Part shown: positions 16,445-24,621 of the stretch, one piece after another
How the letters are laid out: every line of letters starts with the position of its first letter
Numbering within the stretch: position 1 is the first letter of the stretch
Source: a bacterium
GTDB lineage: Bacteria > Joyebacterota > Joyebacteria > Joyebacterales > Joyebacteraceae
Assembly (NCBI GenBank): GCA_025774935.1
Contig: JALGZK010000001.1
Span: 62,001 to 126,000 of the forward strand
Reading direction: 5' to 3'
DNA: 64,000 nt
Notes under the pieces: generated by a model
Seen by the model: only the letters and a program-made list of their open reading frames with translations
The model's database searches: none
What the model was told of the DNA's origin: nothing
Program-made: the position numbers and the translations under genes

Positions 16445-17420
16445 ACCACCGCCGCGCTTGCTGTGGGGGGCGCTCGTCGCGGTGGTCGCGGTGATCGTCG
16501 CGCTCGTGGCGTGGCCGGTCGTGAGCTTCCTCGCGAGATCGGACCGGGTGGCACCCGAGGAACACGACGGCTTCCGCTGGCCGTACTTCCTCTACGTCTC
16601 CCCGAGCGCGGCGGCGGCCGGGGACGACGCGCGAGTGCCTGTCCTCGTCGTCCCGAACAACACAGGAAGGGTGGACGACGATCCGGGCGTGCACGAGCGC
16701 GAAGCCAGGGTCACCGCGTATCACGGGCGGCTCATCGCCAACGAGCTTGGGGCGGTCCTGCTGGTCCCGGCGTTTCCGAGGCCCGACGCGAACTGGCAGG
16801 TGTACACGCACGCGCTCGACAGGGACTGCCTTCTCGTGTCAGACCCGCGGCTCAGGAGACTCGACCGGCAGCTCGTGGCGATGCTCGACGATGCGTCGGT
16901 ACGGCTGGGGCAGAAAGGGGTAGCGGCGGAGCGCTCGGTGTTCATGTTGGGATACTCGGCGGCCGGGATGTTCGTGAACCGCTTCGCGCTTCTGCACCCA
17001 AACAGGGTAGCGGCAGCCGCTGTCGGCTCTCCTGGCGGCTGGCCGATCGTGCCCGTGAGCGAGGCGGAGGGCAGGTCCCTTCGATACCCCATCGGGATCG
17101 CGGACGTCGCGGAGCTGATCGGAGAGGAACCCGATCTCGACGCCTACCTCGCCATCCCGCACCTCTTCATGCTCGGTTCCGAAGACGAGAACGACTCGGT
17201 GCCGTACGACGACGGTTACGAGGACGTCGACGAGGAACTGATCATGGGGCTCTTCGGCGGCACGCCAGTCGAGAGGTGGAGTGTCGCGCGAGAGATCTAT
17301 GCGGAAGCCGGAGCGAACGCGACGTTCGTGTTGTACCCGGGCGTCGGGCACGACTTCACCGCGGAGATGGAGAGGGACGTCGTCCGCTTCTTCGAACAGG
17401 TGCGGGAGGGGGCGCGATGA
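16437..17420 (+). CDS. Membrane-anchored alpha/beta hydrolase
   Basis: 327 aa. An N-terminal helix (LLWGALVAVVAVIVALVAWPVV) anchors or exports it. The nucleophile elbow is GYSAAG (Ser about 174) and the catalytic His is in PGVGHDF. An acid is probably in the SEDEND or DDGYEDVDEE region. The sequence between resembles poly-hydroxyalkanoate depolymerase or esterase-type hydrolases, but the substrate is unknown. ATGA overlap with the next gene. Confidence 0.75.
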   Translation: MSRPPPRLLWGALVAVVAVIVALVAWPVVSFLARSDRVAPEEHDGFRWPYFLYVSPSAAAAGDDARVPVLVVPNNTGRVDDDPGVHEREARVTAYHGRLIANELGAVLLVPAFPRPDANWQVYTHALDRDCLLVSDPRLRRLDRQLVAMLDDASVRLGQKGVAAERSVFMLGYSAAGMFVNRFALLHPNRVAAAAVGSPGGWPIVPVSEAEGRSLRYPIGIADVAELIGEEPDLDAYLAIPHLFMLGSEDENDSVPYDDGYEDVDEELIMGLFGGTPVERWSVAREIYAEAGANATFVLYPGVGHDFTAEMERDVVRFFEQVREGAR

Positions 17421-17866
17421 CGCGGCGCGACCGGGTTCTGGTGCACGCACTTGTTCTTGCCGCATCGAACATCTGCGCCGTCCTGGCGGGCTTCGTCGCC
17501 TACGTCTTGTCGGGCCGCGCGGGTCAGCTCGGGATCCAGATCCCCGTCGCAATCGCGATGACGCTCGTTCTCTTCGCGGTGTGGTCACTCGTCACGCAGC
17601 GCGGGGCGTGGACGGGGCTCAGGTTCGAGCGTTCGGCGGAAGGGCTCTGGGTCTACCTGGCGGCGTTCCCGTGGGCGGCGGTGTTGTTCCTCGCCGTGCA
17701 CTACGCCACCCAGGGCTACCTGACGTCGTGGCGGAACGTGGCGATGCTGGCGGGATTCCAGGCGGTTGTGAACGTCGTGGCGGTGCTCGTGGGGCTGGGC
17801 ATGGCGGGTCAGGCGCCGTACTCACAGGGAGCGCGCGGGACGCGGGACGACTCGCGCTCGGACTGA
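17417..17866 (+). CDS. Four-helix membrane protein
   Basis: 149 aa; ATG overlaps the hydrolase stop. Four hydrophobic helices, no polar motif I recognise. Probably co-translated with the hydrolase. Confidence 0.6.
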   Translation: MTRRDRVLVHALVLAASNICAVLAGFVAYVLSGRAGQLGIQIPVAIAMTLVLFAVWSLVTQRGAWTGLRFERSAEGLWVYLAAFPWAAVLFLAVHYATQGYLTSWRNVAMLAGFQAVVNVVAVLVGLGMAGQAPYSQGARGTRDDSRSD

Positions 17867-17888
17867 CCGGACACGTGGAGGAGGGACC

Positions 17889-18473
17889 TTGTTCAGAGAT
17901 CTGCGCATCGAGACCGAGCGGCTCGTCCTGCGGCCTTTCGTACCGGAGGATCTTGACGACCTTCACGCGATGCTCTCGGACCCGAAGGTCGTGGAGCATC
18001 TTCCGAACGACGTGATGACGCGCGAGGAGACCAGGGATGCGCTCGCTCGGATCGGCGGTTCCTACGAATTCGCGTCCGTGGAGGAGATGAAGCGCTGCTC
18101 GCTGGCGGTCGAGGACCTGGAGACCGCGCGTGTCGTGGGGTGGTGCGGGGTCGGACGTCTGAACATCGATCCAGGCGAGTTCGAGATCTACTACGGTCTA
18201 TCGAGCGACCACTGGGGGAGAGGCTTAGCGTCGGAGGCGGCCGCGGCACTCGTCGACCACTCGTTCCACGCCCTCGGTCTCGAGCGGATCGTCGGCATCG
18301 TCTACCCGGAGAACGCCGCGTCGCGTCGGGTCCTCGAGAAGATCGGACTGACCTACCGGTGGCAGATCACCGGTCTCCCGGAGGAGCACGCGGCGTTCGA
18401 GGGAGTGCTCTACTTCGACATGACCCGCACCGAGCACGAGTCTCGGGACGGGCGGACTCGAGCGGCGACGTAG
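17889..18473 (+). CDS. RimJ/RimL-type GNAT acetyltransferase
   Basis: 194 aa; TTG start after GAGGAGGG. Starts RIETERLVLRPF, the diagnostic start of the RimJ/RimL group; the acetyl-CoA loop is SSDHWGRGLASEAA; ends PENAASRRVLEKIGL. Could acetylate a protein N-terminus or a small molecule. Confidence 0.83.
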   Translation: MFRDLRIETERLVLRPFVPEDLDDLHAMLSDPKVVEHLPNDVMTREETRDALARIGGSYEFASVEEMKRCSLAVEDLETARVVGWCGVGRLNIDPGEFEIYYGLSSDHWGRGLASEAAAALVDHSFHALGLERIVGIVYPENAASRRVLEKIGLTYRWQITGLPEEHAAFEGVLYFDMTRTEHESRDGRTRAAT

Positions 18474-18537
18474 TTGGCTCTGCTAACCTGTTGACCTGTT
18501 GCGCGTTAGGGCGCCGTCCGTCAGACGAGAAGCGGGG

Positions 18538-18566
18538 TTGACAAACCCGATGCCATCGATTAAACC
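18538..18566 (+). promoter_or_regulatory. Sigma70-type promoter of the arsR-like gene
   Basis: A perfect TTGACA (18538-18543), a 17-base spacer and TAAACC (18561-18566). An inverted repeat begins 7 bases downstream, where a repressor would block transcription. Confidence 0.6.
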
Positions 18567-18572
18567 TAGACG

Positions 18573-18590
18573 CATAGAGATGGGTCTATG
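18573..18590. promoter_or_regulatory. Inverted-repeat operator O1 (CATAGA-N6-TCTATG)
   Basis: Perfect CATAGA (18573-18578) and TCTATG (18585-18590) just after the promoter of the ArsR-like gene. The half-site recurs at 18980-19005. Autoregulation by the encoded repressor is inferred. Confidence 0.65.
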
Positions 18591-18617
18591 TAGATGTGAG
18601 CACAAGGGGGCGCGAGC

Positions 18618-18950
18618 ATGGACGACAAGTGCAGCGAGATGTTCCACGCGCTGGCGGACAAGACGAGGCTCAGGATCCTCGAGCTCCTCAAGAAGGAAGA
18701 GGAGCTCTGCGTGACGGACATCGCGAAGCACTTCGAGATGAAGCAGCCGTCGATCTCGCACCACCTGGACGTGATGAAGAGGGCGGGGCTCGTGACGAGC
18801 GACAAGCGGGGACGGGAGGTGTACTACCGGTTCAACCCTGACGCGATCCTGGACTGCTGCGGGAATCAGCTGAGGGTGCTCGACATCGATATCGTCTCGG
18901 TTGGGAAGGACGGGTTCAAGGTGACGAGCAGGGGCAAGAAGAAGGGGTAG
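18618..18950 (+). CDS. ArsR/SmtB-family metal-responsive repressor
   Basis: 110 aa with a winged-helix domain: MFHALADKTRLRILELL, then EELCVTDIAKHFEMKQPSISHHLDVMK and YYRFNP. The ELCVTD segment is the alpha3 metal-site region (one Cys where ArsR/CadC members have one or two), and a further CC at DCCGNQ can complete a thiolate site. Such repressors release DNA on binding As(III), Cd, Pb, Zn or similar. Operators lie upstream and downstream. The inducer cannot be deduced. Confidence 0.85.
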   Translation: MDDKCSEMFHALADKTRLRILELLKKEEELCVTDIAKHFEMKQPSISHHLDVMKRAGLVTSDKRGREVYYRFNPDAILDCCGNQLRVLDIDIVSVGKDGFKVTSRGKKKG

Positions 18951-18970
18951 GCGGGCGAGCCCCCTTTTTT
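18944..18970 (+). terminator. Possible intrinsic terminator after the arsR-like gene
   Basis: GGGG (18944-18947) can pair with CCCC (18961-18964), or GGG/CCC around CGAG, followed by six T (18965-18970). It overlaps the arsR stop codon and separates it from the Cys-pair gene, which then needs its own promoter. Confidence 0.5.
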
Positions 18971-18979
18971 CGATTGGGC

Positions 18980-19005
18980 CATAGACATCGCCCTATACGT
19001 CTATG
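18980..19005. promoter_or_regulatory. Inverted-repeat operator O2 (CATAGAC-N12-GTCTATG)
   Basis: Perfect 7-base arms CATAGAC (18980-18986) and GTCTATG (18999-19005), with CCCTATAC between them that may serve as a -10. It ends just before the Shine-Dalgarno AAAGGAGG of the Cys-pair gene, so repressor binding would cover its promoter or start. Confidence 0.68.
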
Positions 19006-19021
19006 AAAGGAGGTGGAGGAG

Positions 19022-19210
19022 ATGGCGGAGGAGAAGAAGGGCCAGAGCAGCTGCTGCATCATCGTCTGCTGCGGTTCGGACGAGGACGCCAAGGGCGTGA
19101 AGATCGTCTGCTGCGATCCTGACGGCGCGAAGGAGATGATGAAGAAGTTCGAGAACTGCTGCGCGCCCGCGGATGACTGCTGCGAGCCGAAGGACGACTC
19201 GAACGAGTAG
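19022..19210 (+). CDS. Tiny metal-binding protein with five Cys-Cys pairs
   Basis: ATG 19022 has AAAGGAGGT 8 bases upstream; GTG 19013 is too close. The 62 aa acidic protein has CC pairs in SSCCIIVCCGS, KIVCCDPD, FENCCAPADDCCEP: ten Cys in five pairs. No known metallothionein family is recognised, but vicinal Cys pairs with an ArsR-type operator upstream point to binding of a soft metal or metalloid (As, Hg, Cu, Cd). Regulation by the neighbouring ArsR protein is inferred from the shared half-site. Confidence 0.72.
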   Translation: MAEEKKGQSSCCIIVCCGSDEDAKGVKIVCCDPDGAKEMMKKFENCCAPADDCCEPKDDSNE

Positions 19211-19320
19211 GTCCGGCAGCGGCTGACGCCGTGTCGCCCGCCGGTACCGAACCGACGGGCGGCGCGGCCCGGGCTCCGACACGAGGCAGACGGGAGCCCG
19301 CTGAGGAGAGGGAACGAGCC

Positions 19321-20793
19321 ATGAGACCGCGCGCTTCAGAACAGGCCGAGCGATACTCGAGGGCCGCGAGCCTTACCGTCCTCGAGATCGACGTGGACTG
19401 CGATGTGCTCCTCCCGGCGTATCTCATCGCGAACATGATGTCACCGGCGCTCTGGGCGTGGAGGGACGAACGTAGAGCGCACGCGCGTGACGGCGCGCCG
19501 CTCGGAGTGCGGAGACGTCTCAAGGGGCTCGAACGGCAGTTCCACCGGTACACGTTCACGAACATACCGGGCGAACCGGGCGGCGATCCTTGGGGGCTTC
19601 TGTACTTCCCGGAAGAGGAACGCAGGCTTGGCGAGGGCTTCGTCCGAGGCGTGCGGGCCGACTACGACGCCGCACTGCGGGCGGTCCTCGCGCAGAGCCC
19701 GGACAGCCAGTTCGGGAACATCGTGAATCAGGACTACTACAGGGCGGGTTACTTCCCGCGGCTGAGGAACGAGCTCATTGAGACGATGGACGCCTACGCG
19801 GGGGTCTCGCACGACGGGAAGGCCTCGGGGAAGTGCGTCGCGCTGGCGCTCCTGTGGGCGGCAGCCCTCATCGTGTGGGGGCGGTTCTCGCCCGGTGACG
19901 TGATCCTGATCGGCAACCGTTCCCATCTCTTCGTGTATCTCGATCAGGAAGAAGGCCACCTCTTCAACAACACGAGGTGGTTCAGCCGCACGCGCATCCA
20001 CAACTCCTCCGAGGTCTCCGAACTCGTGAGGATGGTGACCACGGGATCCGAGACGACGTTCCTCTACAACCCGTGGCAGGGGATGTGCCACTGCACCGAC
20101 GGGAGGTCGACGATTGCGGAGGAGCGGCTCGACGACCTCTGCGGGAAGGTGCAGGGCTTTCTCGCGAGTCCTCTCAAGCAGCCCGACGCCTCCGAGCTCA
20201 GGTTCGCCGGCGAGGAGGAGCCCCTCCTGGACCCCAGGTCGTTCGCATGCGCGGACGATTTCCAGTCGGCGGTCTGGATCCTCGCCGACCGTCGCCCGGG
20301 ATCCGCCTACGACTTCGCGCAGTACGCGTTCCGCAGGATCGACGTGCCACGACCGGACGCGTACGTCCTGGCGGCGCTGCGCGACTATCACACGAAGAGG
20401 GCGGCGGCTTCCGTCGCGACCCTGGAGGACGCAGTGTCGATCGTGAAGAGTGTCCGCGGGCGACGGTCGGTCTTCGGGAGCCGAGGGAGGGTAGCTCTTC
20501 CTGACGAGACGCTCTACTTCGATACCGGCGACGACCGCGATCGCGCGCTCCTTCTTTTCACGCTGCTCGCGCAGTCGAGGCTGGCGGACCCCACTTCTGT
20601 CATCGGGTTCTCCGAGCACAACAGCTATGTCCGCCACGATGGGAGGTGGATCGAGTGCAGAACGCTGTCGCATGCGAGCTCCGCCCCGCGGAGGCTCACG
20701 CACCTCTTCAATGGCTCTGGGAGCTCCCGTCGCCCGTACGTGCGCGTGGCGCCGGAGTCGGCTTCGGGTCTTCCGGCGGCGGCGGCCCCCTGA
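19321..20793 (+). CDS. Large uncharacterised protein with possible Cys-His-Asn core
   Basis: 490 aa from ATG 19321 after GAGAGGG. Not recognised. The central region has KASGKCVALALLWAAAL (C172), then PGDVILIGNRSHLFVYLD (H202) and LFNNTRWFS, which resembles the Cys-His-Asn/Asp order of a transglutaminase or papain-like fold; this is weak evidence. The N-terminus has VDCDVLLPAYLIANMMSP. The last 45 residues (RRPYVRVAPESASGLPAAAAP) look unstructured. No signal peptide. Confidence 0.55.
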   Translation: MRPRASEQAERYSRAASLTVLEIDVDCDVLLPAYLIANMMSPALWAWRDERRAHARDGAPLGVRRRLKGLERQFHRYTFTNIPGEPGGDPWGLLYFPEEERRLGEGFVRGVRADYDAALRAVLAQSPDSQFGNIVNQDYYRAGYFPRLRNELIETMDAYAGVSHDGKASGKCVALALLWAAALIVWGRFSPGDVILIGNRSHLFVYLDQEEGHLFNNTRWFSRTRIHNSSEVSELVRMVTTGSETTFLYNPWQGMCHCTDGRSTIAEERLDDLCGKVQGFLASPLKQPDASELRFAGEEEPLLDPRSFACADDFQSAVWILADRRPGSAYDFAQYAFRRIDVPRPDAYVLAALRDYHTKRAAASVATLEDAVSIVKSVRGRRSVFGSRGRVALPDETLYFDTGDDRDRALLLFTLLAQSRLADPTSVIGFSEHNSYVRHDGRWIECRTLSHASSAPRRLTHLFNGSGSSRRPYVRVAPESASGLPAAAAP

Positions 20794-20899
20794 CGGGACC
20801 GTGGAACGTCCTGGGTGGGCAGTCCGCTCGCGGCGTCTTCCGCCCCTCCGCCTGTGGTTGTGCGAACGGGGCGACCGCCTGTCTCGACTGATCGTCCTG

Positions 20900-21019
20900 G
20901 AGGCCGGACGTTGCCCCTCTCGGGGCATACCGCGCCGTCCGGGCCTCCGACTCCTCGGCACCCGAGGTGCCTCTCACCACCGCGCCCCCGGCCGTTCCCG
21001 CGATCCTGGCCGGGGGCGC
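20900..21019 (+). other. Highly structured intergenic segment, possible ncRNA or leader
   Basis: The 346-base gap 20794-21139 has no convincing ORF but three dense inverted-repeat units. First: GAGGCCGGACG (20900-20910) with CGTCCGGGCCTC (20936-20947), enclosing GCCCC-TCTC-GGGGC (20913-20926). Second: two overlapping, mutually exclusive hairpins, CCTCGG-CAC-CCGAGG (20953-20967) and GGCACC-CGA-GGTGCC (20957-20971). Third: a perfect 12-bp GCGCCCCCGGCC / GGCCGGGGGCGC (20982-20993 and 21008-21019). The overlapping pair could switch. Alternatively, these are simply terminators of the upstream gene in GC-rich DNA. Confidence 0.4.
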
Positions 21020-21070
21020 ACCTTGCCAGGACACCGGAAAGCCCTGGACCCGCCGCGCCGGTCCGCCCTG

Positions 21071-21099
21071 TTGACGATGCCGGCGAGCCGTCATAAGGT
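21071..21099 (+). promoter_or_regulatory. Sigma70-type promoter
   Basis: TTGACG (21071-21076), 17-base spacer, TAAGGT (21094-21099), 40 bases before the GTG of the next gene. It probably drives the run of genes from 21140 onward. Confidence 0.6.
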
Positions 21100-21139
21100 A
21101 GGAGAGACACGCAGTGGCCAGGAGCGGAGGGGCTGAACG

Positions 21140-21424
21140 GTGACCGAGAGAAAGGCCGTCCGACACGGCGAGTGGATCAAGCTGGGAACGGAGACGGCGG
21201 TCGACGCCGTCGTCTGCGATGTCTACGAGTCGACCCGGAGCAACGGGGCGGACGCGGCGGTCGTGTACCGCGATGCCGAAGGCCGCGCCGTCTACGAGGA
21301 GGTCAGGTGGGACGGCTCGCGCTGGGACTTCCTGTACTCGGGCCCCTGTGGGCTTCACGCCAGGTGCGTCTCGTGCGCCGAGAAATACCTCGAAGTGCTG
21401 GAGCGGGGACGGACAGACGCGTGA
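21140..21424 (+). CDS. Hypothetical protein with C-terminal Cys motif
   Basis: 94 aa, GTG start after GCGGAGGGG. Beta-rich N-terminus (AAVVYRDAEGRAVYEEVRWDG) and a GPCGLHARCVSCAEKY end with three Cys. I recognise no characterised family. Confidence 0.55.
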   Translation: MTERKAVRHGEWIKLGTETAVDAVVCDVYESTRSNGADAAVVYRDAEGRAVYEEVRWDGSRWDFLYSGPCGLHARCVSCAEKYLEVLERGRTDA

Positions 21425-21529
21425 GGAACGCCGGAGTCGTGTGAGCGAAGGGGCCGGTGAGTGCGGGAGTCATCCGAGGGTCGGCGTCGTCCGGGCGCCG
21501 GTTTGAGCGAGTGCTCCCGGGGAGGTCGT

Positions 21530-21838
21530 ATGAAGGTGATCGCGGACTTCAGTGTGGTGCCGATCGGCGTGGGCGTGTCTGTCTCGAAGTACGTCGCGGT
21601 CTGCCACCGCATTCTGTCGGAGGCAGGACTCCCGACCCGGCTCCACGCGTACGGGACGAACGTCGAGGGCGAGTGGGACGCGGTGTTCGGGGCCATCCGG
21701 AGGTGCCACGAGGAGATCCACACGATGGGGGCGCCGCGGATCTCGACCGTCATCAAGGTCGGGACGAGAACGGACCGGGACCAGACGATGCTCGACAAGA
21801 TCGGGAGCGTCGAGTCGAAGCTGGACGAGGAGCGTTGA
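21530..21838 (+). CDS. MTH1187/DUF77-family thiamine-binding-like protein
   Basis: 102 aa; GGGGAGG lies 5 bases before the ATG. ADFSVVPIG, then SKYVAVCHRILSEAGL, LHAYGTNVEGEWDAVF and HEEIHTMGAPRISTVIKVGTR match the MTH1187/YkoF-like thiamine-binding domain family (ferredoxin-like fold). Ligand inferred from relatives. Overlaps the start of the next gene (TGATG). Confidence 0.82.
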   Translation: MKVIADFSVVPIGVGVSVSKYVAVCHRILSEAGLPTRLHAYGTNVEGEWDAVFGAIRRCHEEIHTMGAPRISTVIKVGTRTDRDQTMLDKIGSVESKLDEER

Positions 21839-22263
21839 TGGAGATCCGTCCGTACCGGGAGAACGACGAGGCGGCCATCGCAGGACTCTGGCGAGAGGTC
21901 TTCCCGGACGCGCCTCCGTGGAACGTGCCGGAAGACGACATCAGGAGGAAGCTCGAGGTTCAGCGAGACCTCTTTGTGGTCGCGTGCGAGGGCGGCGAGA
22001 TCGTCGGGACCGCGATGGGGGGCTACGACGGGCATCGGGGGTGGGTGCACCTCGTGGCCGTGAGCCCGCGGCACAGGAGGCTCGGGATCGGGGCGGCGCT
22101 GATGCGGCGCATCGAGGAGGGTCTGGCGGCGCTCGGCTGCCCGAAGCTCAACCTGCAGGTGCGCTCAACGAACGGGGACGTCGTCGCGTTCTACGAACGG
22201 CTTGGCTACGCCGTCGAGGACCGCGTGAGCATGGGCAAGCGACTCGGCACCGACGGGGGGTGA
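21838..22263 (+). CDS. GNAT acetyltransferase, YpeA-like
   Basis: 141 aa. The whole sequence follows the YpeA pattern: LWREVFPDAPPWNVPEDDI, GGYDGHRGWVHLVAV, RHRRLGIGAALM, LGCPKLNLQVRSTNGDVVAFY. Substrate unproven in the family. Start overlaps the upstream stop. Confidence 0.83.
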   Translation: MEIRPYRENDEAAIAGLWREVFPDAPPWNVPEDDIRRKLEVQRDLFVVACEGGEIVGTAMGGYDGHRGWVHLVAVSPRHRRLGIGAALMRRIEEGLAALGCPKLNLQVRSTNGDVVAFYERLGYAVEDRVSMGKRLGTDGG

Positions 22264-22265
22264 CG

Positions 22266-23003
22266 ATGGATTTCTTCGACTTCAAGAACATCGCGGAACG
22301 CAACATGGAGATCGTCAACCCGACGACCCCGGAGAAGCTCTTGGAGGTCGGACGGCTTCTCGGGCTCGCTGAGGGCGACCGGGTCATCGACTTCGGCTGC
22401 GGGTACGCCGAGGCGCTCGTCCTCTGGGCGGAGAACTTCGGGATCTCGGGCGTGGGAGTGGACGTTCGCCCAGCGGCGTGCGAGAGGGCGGAGCAGAAGC
22501 TGCACGGGCGGGGCCTTTCGGACCGAATCGAGATCGTGTGCGGGAAGGGAGCCGACTACGCGTTCGAGGAGGGTTCCTTCGACGCCGCTACCTGCATCGG
22601 AGCCACGTTCGTGTGGCGGGGGTTCCTGCCCTCGGTGAGAGCCATGAAGCGCGCGATCCGACCGGGGGGGAGGCTCGCGATCGGGGAAGCGTACTGGCTC
22701 TCCGACGACGTGCCGCACGAGTACGCGACGTCGGAGCCGGAGATCCACCAGGAGCACCGGCTCCTCGAGTGGACGCGCGAGGAGGGCTTCGACGTGGAGG
22801 CGGTGGTCCGCGCCACGACTGGGGAATGGGACCACTACGAGTCGGGCAACTGGCGCGGCCTTCTCGCATGGCTCGGCGAGAACCCCGACCACCCCGAGCG
22901 GCGCGAGGTCATCGACCACCTGCGCGAGTCCCAGGACGAGTACTTCAGGTACACCCGAAGCTGGGTCGGGTGGGCCATGTACGTCCTGCTGCCGACCGAG
23001 TAG
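22266..23003 (+). CDS. Class I SAM-dependent methyltransferase
   Basis: 245 aa, 2 bases after the previous stop. Motif I VIDFGCGYAEALVLWAE and motif II GVGVDVRPAACERA; then DRIEIVCGKGADYAF and SFDAATCIGATFVWRGF. Its layout resembles small-molecule methyltransferases of the UbiE/cyclopropane-fatty-acid type. Substrate unknown. Confidence 0.8.
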   Translation: MDFFDFKNIAERNMEIVNPTTPEKLLEVGRLLGLAEGDRVIDFGCGYAEALVLWAENFGISGVGVDVRPAACERAEQKLHGRGLSDRIEIVCGKGADYAFEEGSFDAATCIGATFVWRGFLPSVRAMKRAIRPGGRLAIGEAYWLSDDVPHEYATSEPEIHQEHRLLEWTREEGFDVEAVVRATTGEWDHYESGNWRGLLAWLGENPDHPERREVIDHLRESQDEYFRYTRSWVGWAMYVLLPTE

Positions 23004-23041
23004 GGGCGCGGCTCCGGCGCTCCGCGAAGGAGGAGGAGAGC

Positions 23042-23599
23042 GTGGACGAGGATCGCGGGCGCATCAAGGTGTACCAGCGGTATCCCTGGTCGAGCGTTCT
23101 CATCTACAACGGAGTGACCGTCGTCCACTTCGTGCTCGGCGCCATGGGCATCGTCGCCGGGTACGGGAACTCGCCGCTCGTCACGGCGCTTGCGTGGGCG
23201 TACCTTGCGTTCGCCTTCGTCGAGATGTACGTGATCATGCCCTTCGCCGTGTGTCGGCACTGCGCCTACTACTTCGCCGAGGACGCTCTCTGCGTCTCCG
23301 GCCTGAACGTGGTCTCGAGGCGCGTAGCTCGGCCCGGGAAGAGGAAGCGCTTCGCGGAGCGGGCGGACGGGTTCTTCAGCCACAACACGGCGTACATGGG
23401 GGCGCTCTTCCTGCCGATCGCCGCGATGATCCCGGCGCTCTTCCTGAGCTTCTCGGCGCGGCTCCTCATCATCCTGCTTCTCGTCGTAGGGCTCCTGCTC
23501 CTCCGGTTCTTCGTGATCTTCCCGAAGATCGCGTGCGGCAGATGCGCGGCGAAGTACGATTGCCCGAACGCGGCGTCGATGGGGCTCGACAAGACCTGA
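23042..23599 (+). CDS. Four-helix membrane protein with Cys motifs
   Basis: 185 aa, GTG after AAGGAGGAGGAG. Four hydrophobic helices in two pairs; a CRHC motif after helix 2 and CGRCAAKYDCP after helix 4, both on the same side of the membrane, could bind a metal or form a redox pair. Family not recognised. Confidence 0.6.
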   Translation: MDEDRGRIKVYQRYPWSSVLIYNGVTVVHFVLGAMGIVAGYGNSPLVTALAWAYLAFAFVEMYVIMPFAVCRHCAYYFAEDALCVSGLNVVSRRVARPGKRKRFAERADGFFSHNTAYMGALFLPIAAMIPALFLSFSARLLIILLLVVGLLLLRFFVIFPKIACGRCAAKYDCPNAASMGLDKT

Positions 23600-23656
23600 C
23601 AAATGAGGATGGGGTCTCTGGGGACCGGGGCATTCCCAGACAGGAACGGAGGCGCA

Positions 23657-24043
23657 ATGGGGTATCACTTCACGAAGAAGGTCGATCTCTCGTTCGAGGA
23701 AGCGATCGCTGCTGCCGTCGAGGGGCTCAAGGAAGAGGGCTTCGGGATCATGTCGGAGATCGACGTGAGGGCGACCCTCAAGAAGAAGCTGGACGTCGAC
23801 TTCCGGAACTACCGCATCCTGGGCTCGTGCCACCCGTACTACGCCCACAAGGCGCTCGAAGCGGAGCCAAAGATCGGTCTCATGCTCCCGTGCAACGTCG
23901 TGGTGGAGGAGACGCCCGGAGGGGACGTCGAGGTCTCCGCGATCGACCCCATCGCGTCGATGGCGGCGGTCGAGAACGCGGCGCTCGAGGAGATCGCACC
24001 GCAGGTTCGTGAGAAGCTCCGGAGCGTCATCGAGAAGCTGTAG
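23657..24043 (+). CDS. DUF302-family protein
   Basis: 128 aa. Starts MGYHFTKKVDLSFEEAIAAA, followed by LKEEGFGIMSEIDVRATLKKKL, RNYRILGSCHPYYAHKALE and GLMLPCNVVVEE, the standard DUF302 pattern including the conserved Cys-x-Pro and L-P-C. Function of the family is unclear; some relatives are linked to heavy metals or redox. Confidence 0.88.
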   Translation: MGYHFTKKVDLSFEEAIAAAVEGLKEEGFGIMSEIDVRATLKKKLDVDFRNYRILGSCHPYYAHKALEAEPKIGLMLPCNVVVEETPGGDVEVSAIDPIASMAAVENAALEEIAPQVREKLRSVIEKL

Positions 24044-24126
24044 GGAGGGCGGCCTCGCAGGCCGGCGAAGCACGGCCGTCGGTGCCGGCGCGGGGTAGAT
24101 CTGGTCGAGGCCGTGAGGAGGTGCGC

Positions 24127-24414
24127 ATGCCGACGTACGTCATTCTCAGCCGCGTCTCGCCGGACGCGTTCGCGGATCCTGCTGGATTCCGCCAGCTGGC
24201 GAAGGCGGTGTCGGAGACGATCAGGTCCGAGTGTTCGGGAGTCACCTGGAAGTCGAGCTACGCGACGCTCGGGCGCTTCGACGTCGTCGACATCATCGAG
24301 GCGGACGACCCGAAGGACGTCGAGCGGGCGAGCCTGATCATCCGCTCGGTCGGGCACTCGATCACCGAGACCATGGTCGCGATACCGTGGCAGGAGTTTC
24401 TGGACGCGCTCTAG
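24127..24414 (+). CDS. GYD-domain protein
   Basis: 95 aa, GAGGAGG upstream. Pattern: PTYVILSRVSPDAF, SYATLGRFDVVDIIEADDP and SVGHSITETMVAIP, as in GYD proteins (small ferredoxin-fold, function unknown). Confidence 0.8.
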   Translation: MPTYVILSRVSPDAFADPAGFRQLAKAVSETIRSECSGVTWKSSYATLGRFDVVDIIEADDPKDVERASLIIRSVGHSITETMVAIPWQEFLDAL

Positions 24415-24450
24415 GCGAACATCGGGGTGAACTCACCCCAGGGGGCGGCC

Positions 24451-24621
24451 TCACGTGGAGCCCTTGCGCGTGTCCTCGAGATCGCGGGCGAAGAACCGCG
24501 CGTCCGAGTCGAAGTGACAGTGCTTGTACTTCTTGCCGCTGCCACACCAGCAGGGCTCGTTGCGGCCGAGACACGCGGCCGACTTCGGCGGACGGCGCCG
24601 GAGTCTGTCCATGAGACCCAT
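24451..24621 (-). CDS. Small SEC-C-motif protein
   Basis: 56 aa on the minus strand from ATG at 24621; the open frame extends farther but this ATG gives the family-typical [10 protein letters not shown] start. The body [20 protein letters not shown] is the SEC-C zinc motif (CxC...HC) known from the SecA tail. Free-standing SEC-C proteins are common and of unknown role. It is one of only two minus-strand genes. The gap 24622-24782 separates it from the divergent + gene and contains a TATACT-like -10 on the minus strand. Confidence 0.75.
   Translation of the reverse strand: MGLMDRLRRRPPKSAACLGRNEPCWCGSGKKYKHCHFDSDARFFARDLEDTRKGST

Noticed and set aside
20791-21096. Readthrough of the TGA at 20791 as a further Sec codon, extending the 490-aa protein.
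   Set aside because: The following frame is Pro/Arg/Ser-rich without any recognisable feature or Cys partner, and lies over strong hairpins. It looks non-coding.
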